Under the pieces are notes generated by a model. It saw only the letters and a list, made by a program, of their open reading frames with translations, searched no databases and was not told the DNA's origin. A stretch of DNA of 64,000 bases from Brevipalpus yothersi. Taxonomy: Eukaryota; Arthropoda; Arachnida; Trombidiformes; Tenuipalpidae. Positions 34,095 to 45,155 of the stretch are shown in pieces. Each line of letters begins with the position of its first letter. The first letter of the stretch is position 1. Made by a program: the position numbers and the translations under genes. The DNA lies in NCBI GenBank assembly GCA_003956705.1, contig QZCP01000579.1, forward strand, positions 130,950 to 194,949. Reading direction: 5' to 3'.

Positions 34095-35292
34095 AGGGAA
34101 GGGACAGGACCAAGTGTCCGATTAAGCTCATTTGACGCCTTTTCCGCACATTTTGTCGGACTCGCTTGGTAGCAAATCGAACATCTAGTGAATAGATGTT
34201 CCGAAAGACTGAGATTTTTGGTGGTCTTTCAACGCTTTTCAAATTTTTATCACTTTCATCACCTCATCATAATGTTTAGATAGATTTTTTTTACTGTGAA
34301 AAAACAGATAAGCAATCTGCAATTTGCAGTGCTGTATGTCTACCGGCTCTGTGTGATGACATGAGGGCTTTTTCTCTTACCATCATACTTGAATGATTAA
34401 ATAATCAATAGAAATGCTTTTGTGCATTGAAAACTTGCCACCATGATGAATGTGTTCAGGTCGTTCATGGATTAACAATTTTTAGACTAAGGTTGCCTTC
34501 CGGATGGCTCAAAAAATCGAGTAGAAATAGGAAAATCTTATCGAAATTGAGCATTGAAATTTGAAAATTCAGTGGGCATAATAGATTTTCTACCGTTCAT
34601 TTCTTTCTCTTTTTTGATAAAAATTCATAAAAAATTTGCTCAAACAGTACACTTTCAATAATGTACTTAAAAAAGTATTCCGGACATTGGAGAGCTATTT
34701 TGGATTACTTCCACGATGATCATGAAGATTCCCTGATACACAAAATTATATGGTTAATTTACAACTGAAAAAGCTTGTGGACTTATTCAATGTTCTGTTC
34801 TTGAGGTGTTGTGGAAGTTGAAATTATCTGTTTAATTAGACCTGGAGAGAGACTATGTGGTAGTATAGCCAGACGGTTTCAACCTGAACCACAAGATTTC
34901 ATCGAATTGTCAGTCCTTTGCAAGAAAAACTATATAAACCGATGCAGCTTCTCTTTCTGGCAATAAATTGAACAGAATGAAAACAATAAAGCGGCGACAG
35001 GGTATCGTCAAGAATGATTCATTTGAGAAGCGTCTTGTTGAAATTGAACATAACTATTGGAAAGTTAAATACATCTTTAAAGAATTATTGGAATCATATT
35101 AATGTATGCTCAGATACCACGACTAGACATGAGAGTCAAGTGCTAAATTATTCCTTCAAATGTCGAGAAACCTAAGCAGAATAGAAAACAAATACTTATA
35201 GTATCTTTCATAGAAATCAGGGTATCAATTTCTCTGGGACTAACTTCACATTGTAATAAATTTTCATTGAGAGTGATCTTTACTGTGAAATT

Positions 35293-38040
35293 TTATAGAG
35301 TCGCAACTCCATCAAGACTATCTACATCGTAGAGAGATTTCCAATCAGTTTTCATAGATTGATATTTTTGAAAACAGTTCCATTCACAAAATTCTAAGAG
35401 GTTCTGAATGACTCCTCTATCGAAAGGACTTATTGCATCATAATTGGAGTCAAATTTCATGTATTTATACCGACGACAATTCATTCGCTCATTTGTTGTC
35501 ATTGCCAACCACATGATCTAGAGAAAAGAGAGAAAGCATGAGAGATTAAAATTTCTCTAAAAAAAGGTCTACAGTTATTTACAGTAGTAAGTGAAGTTAA
35601 AACTTACTTGATAAAGTTGACATACAAAAAGACAGAAGACCCAGAAAATTAAGGATGCAACGGTGAAAAAGCCCATACTGACCCATCCATTCACTTTCAA
35701 GACAGCAGCGAGATATTTAACTCCAATCAAATGCTGATAAACATTCGTTGACCAATCTGTGAATTTAAGTAAACCCATAATTTTCGTGATTTTTTAAGCA
35801 AAAATGAAGATTTCAGTTGATAAGAGAAATAAATTCTGGCTAGATTATACCCATCAATTTTTTTCAATCTCAGATTTGATCAGTCAGATGAAATTGATGA
35901 GCATTCCCTCGAACAAACAGGAGACATAATCAAACAAAGAATGATATGTAATCGATGAATGTCAGCAATACTCACAGAAGGTGCACGAGAAGAGGAAAAT
36001 GACACAACAGCAGAGAATTGAGGCCAAAAACCAGACAAAATACCTATGATTACCAACTCCTATGCAGTTAGCTACCCAGGGACAATGATGATCAAACTTG
36101 GCAATACATTTGTTGCACCAAGAGCAGTGTTTAGAGCGAATAGGTCGTCTAATTAGACATGAGCTACAAAACCATGTGGCATCGAAGCCATCCCGTTCAG
36201 CTAGGTCAACAATAGTCTGGAAAACAAATAGAGTGAAACAATATGTTAGCTAGCGGGTTATTTTTTTGCTGAAAATAATATTACTCGAAAACGTTGACTT
36301 TGATCGCCCGAAATTTTACCAGGATCACTTTTCCATGTTTTGTAGAAGGAATAGCAGAGCGAAAAGCTCATGAGAACAGTAAAAAATACCAAGCTTGGTG
36401 GTTGGTCTGTACATAGAAGAAGATGAGCAAGAGATGTAATAGAAAAATCAAACAGTCATCACGGTTAACAGTAAGGTACACTTACAAGGCACAAGGTAGT
36501 AAAAAAGAGTGACTAGTAGCCAAAACTTGCAGGCCAAATATATATACATTGGAAAAGATGTACAAAGGGCAGCATCGTCAAAATCAAAGATGAAACGAGA
36601 AAGTAATATGGCAGAAGCAAGAATGATGAGAAGCACTGCTTTGGTAAGATGAGTTAAATCGGAATCGAAGATGGTACCCATAGCGTAATATACAAAAAAT
36701 GGAAGTGAGCAAACGATGAAGTACTTTAGCCGCTGCAATAGAGGAGAGAAAGTTTGATGATTACTTTAAAAAATCATACCACTGCTAGTTTATCAAAAAT
36801 CTCTCAATCTTTCTGAATAAGTGATCTCACGATTTCAAGGAGAGGGTCAAAAAAATTGAGTTCAGAATCAAGACATTCAAATTCATACCGAGTTAGAACA
36901 GTCGACAGAAGGTCATGACGATAATTGAAGAAAGAATTTTCAAATACAAAAATGTAGATGCAGATAAAAAATAGAATTCATACCTTGTCTTTGGTTAGGC
37001 GGATATTCCAGGGCTTAGTGTAAAGACGATGTTCCAAAGCTGCATCCTCAATCTTTTTTGCTAAACTAGAAATTTGTAATCTCCTAGCCATCTCTAGTGG
37101 GGTGTCTCCATGAACATTTTGAACGAACACATTTGCTCCAGCTTTCAAAAGATTAGCTACAGCATTACTATTGCGAGAGTATATGGCCCAATGAAGAGGA
37201 GTGTTACGATCTTTGTAGTCAGCGAGATTAACGTTTGCACCAAGATTGATGAGAAGACGAGTTGGATCTTCGCTAAAAAATTCCGAGATCAAGATAAATG
37301 TACATTGAAAAAAGTGCCAAAACTCAAGTATTAATGAGGAGGAAGTAAGAAGCCACAAAACTTACGCAGAGATTCGGAAAGAAGACCATGTCAATGCAGT
37401 CATTCCATTTGTATCTGGTGTGTTGATATCAAGTCCTTTGGCCAGAAGGTAAGCAACAATGGAAGTGTGTCCAAACTGAGCAGCTAAGTGAAGACAATTA
37501 CAGCCTTCACCGTCCAAGATTTTGGGGTCTGCGTTGTTTTGAATAAGTAAAACAACCATTCTCAGATGACCTTGCCTAGTAGCCCAATGAAGTGGAGTGC
37601 TTTTCAGATCTCCACCGATTGCATTAGGATCGGCACCTTTGGCAAGAAAATATTTGACAATCTCCAATCTATTGTTGATGGCAGCCCAATGAAGCAGGGT
37701 GACATTCTCAGAATCTCGTTGATTAACATCATATCCTTCCTCTATCAACTGTTTCACTCGATCAAATGCATCGTATTGTGTTGCTTTAACAATGTCAAAT
37801 TTGGAACTATCAACATCGGAACCTGATGACTTGTTCAATGGTTTGCGATTCATTCGCGATTGATCAGAATGCTGATCATAGCCATGGAATATCTGTCGAA
37901 AGGAAAGACGGAAAAGAATAAGATTGAAGCTGGAATTGAACATTGGCATAAATAAATAATCGATAAAGTTTACTGACCGAATCGCCAAAATACACTGGAC
38001 CACATGCATTTGGATCTTTTTCATCAGGAACAGCTATCAT
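35293..38040 (-). CDS. Zdhhc17: palmitoyltransferase ZDHHC17/HIP14, 8 exons
   Basis: An ankyrin-repeat S-acyltransferase of Golgi and vesicles that palmitoylates synaptic and trafficking proteins. Exons 38040-37978, 37892-37366, 37272-36984, 36732-36486, 36406-36285, 36216-35976, 35756-35608 and 35517-35293 join in phase to 620 residues (human 632). The N-terminal half is an ankyrin array (for example VTLLHWAAINNRLEIVKYFL, STPLHWATRQGHLRMVVLLI, NTPLHWAIYSRNSNAVANLL). Hydrophobic segments follow, then the zinc-binding Cys-rich domain CSSCLIRRPIRSKHCSWCNK and DHHC at residues 458-461 in FDHHCPWV. Two more membrane spans precede the TTNERMNCRRYKY motif, which is typical of HIP14. All DHHC-domain cysteines I would expect are present, so the enzyme should be active. 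Confidence 0.95.
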
Positions 38041-39437
38041 GCTTGTCCCAAGGAACTTTGTACGATTACGGTGAGCAATATAAAATCATGTACATGTGAT
38101 TCAAGAAGACTAGAAATTTAACTAAGCTATGAATGAAGAGGAAAAATTATTCTCTCTTGATTAACACTACACACACAAACACCATACACACAGATAATTA
38201 TACAACAATTGGTTGATTGATGTAAATCGATGATCCAAATATCAAATTAAGTGAAGAAAATGAATGAAAAAAACACATAATCACACGTGAAACATGTAGA
38301 AAGAAGTGTTCATATTTTGTGATTGCTGTCAAATGTGAGCCATTACTTGAATGTACAATTTCCACCTATCAATGTCTTGAACTAATTCGCATTGGCAATT
38401 ATTGATGATCAGAACACTTATACTTGTTAATATTGGTTTGTGATGATAATTCTGTAGCAACACCTCTGTTTTTGCAATTTATTTTACTCATCAATTTGCG
38501 ACATGTACCATGCAACATTTTATCATCTTCTTTGATATGCACAACTGACCATCGGACATAAACAAATAGGAAAAGACACTCATTCACCGGAGATTTATCA
38601 TATACCACCAGATGATAATGAATTCATTCAAATTTTACTAGTAGCTACACGATTTAATTTAAGTAATCAAGATCGAAAAAAGGTAAAATTTTTCACTTTC
38701 TTCATTCATTCATACAAGCTTAGCACAAGACTGAGAAAATTCGTAAACATTGCTATCAATAATAGCTCCCTCAATACAATGTACTGTGATATACAGTACG
38801 AATATCTGAATTGTTGGAATTTTTATCAACATAGATCAGATAAAGGTATTCCAGACATTGGAAGACTATTTTTAGGTTACTTTGAAGTGTCCTGACTTTC
38901 TTTGAGAATACGATGTCTGGTCAAATTTAACTGCTCCGTAAATTTCAGATCAATGAGATGCAAATAAGTGATCAAGTTGGAGAGTGAAGTCATTAGACAA
39001 GTAAAGAATGAACTATTTAATTGGAATAAAAATTTCATTATTGTTAACATAACATTTTGGTCTTGAGAATAGAGAAATTTTGGGTTCTGACTCTAATATT
39101 CTCCTCTCCGATGAGACTGATATCGAGACGAGAGGAGAAATATTTGACTTAGAGATGTTACGATAAATTAAAAAAATTAATTACATGGAAAATTGAGATC
39201 AATACCAACGTATCAACAAAAATACGGTAGAAAGCAGAGACTGGATCATTGAGATAGTCCAGCATGAGTCTGAATTAGATGGAAAAAACTCGCAATAAAA
39301 ATCACGAGTACAAATCCAAATTGAGAGAAATTCAAACCACAGTCTATAAGAGAAGTTCAATTCATTGGATCAAACTAAACCACTTCACGTTACCTGTGAA
39401 AACTGGAACTGCATAGGATTCATTGAGATGAAATTAA
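38041..39437. other. intergenic between ZDHHC17 start and SNX13 stop; one candidate exon
   Basis: Upstream region of the minus-strand ZDHHC17 gene on the left and the SNX13 3' region on the right. A plus-strand open segment with splice-like ends at 38570-38682 is listed separately. The rest is AT-rich with no recognised content. Confidence 0.5.
38570..38682 (+). CDS. candidate internal exon of an unrecognised plus-strand gene
   Basis: An open frame runs from an acceptor-like AAATAG to a donor-like AAG|GTAAAA. It translates to a natural-looking peptide with segments such as SPEIYHIPPDDNEFIQILL and ATRFNLSNQDRKK. Codons avoid stops for at least 50 triplets upstream and through the segment. A further possible exon with a CAG acceptor and a GTATTC donor lies about 38800-38845 (EYLNCWNFYQHRSDK). 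I cannot assign a family, and the minus strand is also open over part of the left end (38399-38608). The call is tentative. Confidence 0.3.
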
Positions 39438-42400
39438 TCATCTTCTTCTGATATGCGTCGGAGAGGATTTGTTGGAAGAGTTACTGGATGAAGATTTATA
39501 CGGTGAATGAGCTAGCGTCGGAGGCCATTGTAAGGATGAATTTGTACTCCTAAGATACTCTTTATAACGAAGAGATGATGAATGGAGTTTCATCAAGATT
39601 TCTGGAATGTGATTCTTGGGAAAAAGTTGTTGTAGCAGACCTTCAAATAGAACGATGAGTAGACGCTGATTGAAAGTTTGCTTTTGGAACATGTTGAATA
39701 CACAGATTAGACCCTTTCGAGTGGTTTCTGTACCGATGATATGTTTTATCTCCTCAGAGAACGTACTCAATAAGAGTAATTTTGCACTAGTTCTAGTTCG
39801 CATTTTAGTATTATAATCTCTTTCGACTTTCTTGAAGTTTAGCTTGCCATTGTTTGGCCATAGAGAATTTTTGAAATACCTCAAATAATCACTTATCGCG
39901 GAGCTGGATGTAAGTTCCTCCACATACTCAAGGATCTTTCGATTGATAGTATCACCAAAAGTTGATTTTATAATGTTCCTAACGACGTTTACTATCCGTC
40001 GTCGCAACCAAAAGTTTTTACTTTTCAGATCAAACACCTCATCCATTAAGAGCAACATAATCCTGAGAGGTATGATATCGATTTCGCTTTCTCCTTCTAA
40101 AGCTGCACCAACTTTGTCGCTGTTAACTTGAGGATAGGCACCATTTTCACTAGAAGATGAGCTACTTATATTGTTTCGATTTCTTGAAGATTTATTGGAG
40201 CCATTTTCGTTCATGCCTGACTTGCTGGAAGAGCTAGACGAGCCAAAACGTGCTAACTTCTGGAAACTATCTTTGATGTTGTCAGAGCCAGCTTTCATTG
40301 CGGTCCCCATAGATTTTACAGAAGATTTCAGAGGATTTACAAGTAAGCTATTCATAGTTCGTGAAAAAATGAGACTATTTTTTTCTTTTTCATAGTTTCC
40401 AGGCTCCAAGAAACGATTCACTTGTTCTCTGAGGCCGAAAATACAATCTCTTTCGCATAGCCTGGCAAGTTGCTGGAGATACGAGTTCAAAAGATGCCTT
40501 CTTTGCTCCAAAAAATCAGTATTAACATTGTTGAATGGCCGTTTACCTGAAGATTAGAAATAAAAACAATTTATTGGAGGAATTGAATCAGTAAACAAGC
40601 ACTTACCGGGTAGAAAGAGTCTGTTTTTGATTTGAGAGTCAAATTTGTCACAGATAGTCTGATGAAAGGCGTCAAAGTCTGAGTAGCGTCGAAGTACACA
40701 CCATTTTTCTTCTCCACTCAAAGTTTCTTTTTTTGTGATTGAGATGCAATACACTCCATAGGAGTTACCAAATTCTCGAACAATTCCAGTATTAGTTATC
40801 TCAACCTGAAGATGATATTCAGGAGACATGGCATCCTCACCTTTTTCAATGATTTTTTGATTAACCATTCGCAAAGGGTCAGAAAATTCACTATCTGGAC
40901 TACATTTCGCACTGGGAGGATAACTGTCACCAGGTAAACGAGAATGATGATCACCGACGTTATTATTATTTATGGTTTCATCAAGCTCTTTAAGGAGATC
41001 CAATTCACAGAGAAGTTTGATGTAGTGAATTGATTTTTTGAAACTTGGAAACATGGAGCTCTCATCTCTCATAGTCTTGAGAACTGATTCTTGAGCTTCG
41101 TCAAACCAGGTTTCAGATAAAGGTTCGTTTATAATTTTGTGATGAATTCGTCTGGAGGTTGCTTCGGATAATTTCACTTTGTGATTACCACGTCTTTCAG
41201 GTTTCAAGTACGTTTCATAAATATTTAAAGCTGCTTCCCTCAAGCTCTGGACTTCATTTGGATCGGTAATGTCAGGCTGAGATTTACTTAACAATTGTTC
41301 TGCTGATACTCTAAATCCCTCGATGTTCAAGTAGAAATAAACATATCCTTGTTGACTTGTGCTGGACATGAATTCGATGAAATAAGACAAAGCAATGTTA
41401 TTTCTCAGGATCACATCAAAAGGTATCTGGAAGAGTTTGGAATCGAATTTGGTCAACTTTTGTAAGTCTTTTCCAACAGAAAGGCTTCCAGAATCACTAT
41501 CATCGAATGAACCTTCATTCAGATACTTTAACCGATTTTTTATCACAGATTGCACCAACAGCAGGCTACTGAGTTGCTGTTTAGTTTCAAAATAGTCTCC
41601 ATCAGTATCTTTTGATCTTTGTATGGCAACTTCTTTGTTAACCATTTCTAGGATACCATTCAATTCATCAATGTCTTCACAACAACGTAGAAGGATCAGA
41701 AAAGTGTCTGGTGTTGATTGATAGACGACCTTGTTTTTGAAGAACCACACAAAACACTGATTGATAAAATCTGGATCAGAGAGTAGCTCGAAAACTGGAA
41801 CCAAAATTGAATGAACAAGAATATGACGAAGACTGTATCGTGTAAGCTTGTTATCAAAAAATTCAGAACTCAAGAGAAGGTACATAAGAACATCACAGAG
41901 ATCGGTGAGGTAGCCTACAAAAGAGAGAGAGAATTCTTATTATTTATGTTCATTTTTCAACGCTCACACTGCCTACTCGCTTACCAATGAAAGTTTCATG
42001 ATGTTCACTGACAACATCTCGACAAATCTTATTTTTTTCCATTTGAAATTCCAAATCAAAGAATATGGATAAAAGGTTTGCGTTGGCATCTGAAGAGAAA
42101 GGATCAGTTTATTCATTTCCATATTCAACGTTATGATTTTCAATTGTTACCTTGAATTTTCATCACTCTGAGTTGCTGCTCAGCTGAACGATACAATCGC
42201 AAGTGAGAGGCAAAATCGTCCACTAATTGGGTGGTCAAATAGTGTACTTTATCAATTTTTTTCATCCTAATAAAGATGATCAAGAAAAATTATCACAATC
42301 ATGTGGATACAGGAGATGCAACCGGGACAAACCTGACTGATATGTTGCGGATGACGGAAAACAATAAACTCCTCAATTCTTCGGACACATCAGCCTCATT

Positions 42401-42775
42401 GGTCAATGTAGATAGCCATGGGGTGACAACATCACGAAATATAAGTTCCGTGATATCTCTTAATTGTTCATCAATAAAAGGATCACCACAAAGTGAATCC
42501 AAGCGAACAAGAGATGGTCGCGTTTGGAACTCCCGCCTATTTATCATTCTCAACAATCCCGGTGTGGTTAACAGATTTAATTTAAATGAACTGGTATCAC
42601 ATATGTCACCAATCTGTTTTTGGTGTTGGAAATGTTGATGAAGTGCTATATACAAAGAGAAAATAGATATAACAGTTGAGCTAATACACAATAAAACAAG
42701 CTTGAATCCGAATGTTGTCACACACAGGATTGATATGAGTGCTGTCCATGCAGCACAATTCATTAATTTGGTCAT
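39438..42775 (-). CDS. Snx13: sorting nexin 13 (SNX13, RGS-PX family), 5 exons
   Basis: A membrane-anchored PXA-RGS-PX-nexin-C protein of ER/endosome contact sites. Exons 42775-42333, 42266-42151, 42089-41985, 41914-40607 and 40546-39438 join in phase to 1026 residues (human about 968). Two hydrophobic segments lie within residues 7-46. The PXA domain follows, with YLTTQLVDDFASHLRLYR around the exon 2 region. An RGS domain lies at about 385-525 (ALSYFIEFMSSTSQQGYVYF, FPSFKKSIHYIKLL). The PX domain is at about 585-705 (VLRRYSDFDAF, LPGKRPFNNVNTDFLEQRR). A nexin-C domain follows with IPLRIMLLLMDEVFDL, YGDTINRK-like FGDTINRK, and HIIGTETTRKGL. These motifs match SNX13 better than SNX14, SNX19 or SNX25. 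A Ser/Asn-rich linker (about residues 750-790) accounts for part of the extra length. Confidence 0.95.
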
Positions 42776-44837
42776 TTTGGGTCCACACCAATAGAAACGA
42801 GAACCTTAATACCTCCGATTATGATTTAGTGGGTAACTTTAACAATACAATATTTACAAGATTATCATGTTGATAACGTTTAGATGACGATGGTCGAAAC
42901 AATAACAACAATCTGTTGAGGAAAGGGGTTCATGAACAAACGCATGCAATTCAGATGATATTGAACCAGAGACACAGTTTATGGCGGGAAAAGAGAGGCA
43001 TTCAATTGAACATGTATTTTTTTGATGGTAGAAATTCTGATGAGATGTTTTTTCATTTCGAAATTCCTATTGAGCAGGAAAAATTCAGCCCTGATTTTAT
43101 TGTAATCATGAGATTAATTGGTTGTGTAAAAATTTGTTTAAAGCTGGACTTAGGATTTTTGAAGGAGGTGGAGAGTTGAAGGAAAGTTATTTATTTGACT
43201 CTTGGTAGACGGATTTTCCTGGTTTGAGTGAGCAAAAAAATTGAAGTTTGAGCAAGTGATGGAGAATATGTTTTACCATGTCCAATTATTGGCTCTCGTC
43301 CTTTTGGGAATGATCAGCGAATTGAAATATGATGCAGGAAATTGAAAGAAGGAAAGAACGAACTAGCCGAGGGTCAATCAAGAGATTTTTTATCAATATT
43401 CCAACTGTTCATCTGCATCAGGAACCAGCAAAAGATCTCAGAATCAGTGCCTCAACGAAAGTCATATTATAACTAATCCAAGGATTATCATTTTGAGTGT
43501 TCTCTACCCATTTTTATCGAATTATGTCACAACTCTTCGAGTTCTCAGGGAGGAAACTCAAACAATGGCCACTGTACCACACTGTATGTAGCACTGTAGG
43601 TAGCACTGTATCTTTTTAAGTAAGACTTTCCAAACCAGTTGAAAACAATTGCTATCCAGAACTTCTAGATTGTCTGGACAATAGTCCAAACAATTTTTAT
43701 TGCAAGAATTGCAATGAATAGGAAAGTTGATGAGGATAGACAAAAATATGGGCTAGAAATTGTATCGAGAGAGATAAAAAATGTGAGAATATTTATTGCC
43801 ATAATGAATAAGACTTTGAGAATTTATTGAACGTTTCTGATTTTATAACAAGAAACTATACAGAGTGAAAGAAGATGAAAGTCACCAAGTACCGATAGTA
43901 CCATATAGGAGGAGTAAAAATTGTTACTAGAAAAGGAATAGATAGAAGAGAGAGCCGTGAAATTGGTTCAACTCGATGGATTGGCTTTCTATTCTTTCCT
44001 GCTGTATTTATTCTTACTTCTAACCAGTGTATTCATTCTTTTGAGAGGGAGAGAGAGAAAAGTTTCATTTTGTCGTTAAACTTCCTTTGAATCCTCCTTC
44101 CTTTGAGGCCTTTGAATCTCATATTGAGCAATTAATCTGGACCTTATTCTTCAAATCCTGATGCCATGCGTACGCTGTAAATATCTAGATTCGATGTTGA
44201 AGAAGAGAGAGGTAAAAATTACAATTTTGGAGCAGGATGGGATATAAATATATCGGAGAGCAAAAATAGCTGTTCTCAATTTGACCATGGGCTGATTATA
44301 GGAGTCGGCCACATGTTTCAAAAAAACAATCGCATCAGAGTAGAGTGAACGATTCGAAATCAAAAGAGAAAGAAAAAGAAAAAGAAGGATAGTTCGGATG
44401 ATGATCGAATATGAATCGTTCTAATTTATTGGTAAACGGCCGTTAGTATCCAATCATCCATATGAACAAGCATGGGAGATTAGTTAGTTAAAAATTCAGT
44501 ACGACCATTAGAACGGGGTAGCAAATATATCACGGAACTGACATCTTTCAGCATTTTGAATGATTAAGATATTGATTTGAAGGAATATCCTGTATCTACC
44601 GGGATCATGCTCTCTTCACACAAAATGTTTACCTCTTAAACTATTGGACGAAAAAGAGCCGATAGGACAATTAGTGAGCTCAAAGTTTTCATCTCATAAA
44701 ATTCTCAGATTATAGGCATAATTGATTGAATTCAGGTGCAGGAAGAAAGCTAGGATGCAAGTTTTCTCATTGAAAACAAAGACGTTGATGCTTATTACGA
44801 TAACTTTTTCACGAACTTTAATGACACATATTCATAG
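42776..44837. other. upstream of SNX13, nothing recognised
   Basis: AT-rich sequence with small frames (42916-43179 on plus, 44151-44363 on minus) that have no family features. The SNX13 promoter must lie at the left end. Confidence 0.45.
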
Positions 44838-45155
44838 CATCCGGATGTTGGAAAAATAGGAATAAATTCCGATACATCCCAAATGAACCGGCCCCATCTA
44901 TCGGAATGTGGCTGGGATGCTGTATGGATCGATGAATATTCCGCGGAGTCGCCGCTTGAACCGCATGACGAAAGATACTGGGAATTCCAGAAACTATTTT
45001 CCCTAGATTTTCCAGTGTATCACTACTTTTCTACTATTGCCAGCCATCAGTGGAATATTGCTCCGATGATTTTGTCTTCTTCATCCTCTTCTCTTCCACT
45101 TTTCCTTCATCGGGATCATCTTTTATTCCAATTAGGGATCATCTCTAAGAACTAG
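44838..45155 (+). CDS. candidate terminal exon of an unrecognised gene
   Basis: After an acceptor-like TTCATAG the frame is open for 105 codons to a TAG. The first 75 codons look protein-like, with charged and aromatic residues in a balanced mix (for example CGWDAVWIDEYSAESPLEP and HDERYWEFQKLFSLDFPVY); the end becomes Ser/Leu-rich. No family is recognised and no convincing donor is present inside, so it would be a terminal exon or a single short gene starting at the ATG at 44883. It could be chance. Confidence 0.28.
   Translation, partial: HPDVGKIGINSDTSQMNRPHLSECGWDAVWIDEYSAESPLEPHDERYWEFQKLFSLDFPVYHYFSTIASHQWNIAPMILSSSSSSLPLFLHRDHLLFQLGIISKN

Larger units (their letters stand above)
30391..35292. 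other. 4.9 kb intergenic region, microsatellite-rich with a GC-elevated core
   Basis: From about 31.1 to 34.1 kb the sequence holds many (GA)n, (CT)n, (GT)n and (CA)n tracts. From about 31.9 to 33.6 kb it is visibly richer in G, C and CpG than anywhere else in the window. Open frames in that core, on both strands, are long mainly because stops are rare at higher GC. At 34.1-35.3 kb it returns to plain AT-rich sequence. No gene is claimed; see findings. Confidence 0.5.

Noticed and set aside
22710..42775. Idea that SNX17, SNX13 and ZDHHC17 form a trafficking gene cluster
   Set aside because: They lie on both strands with unrelated genes between them, and nothing in the sequence links their regulation.
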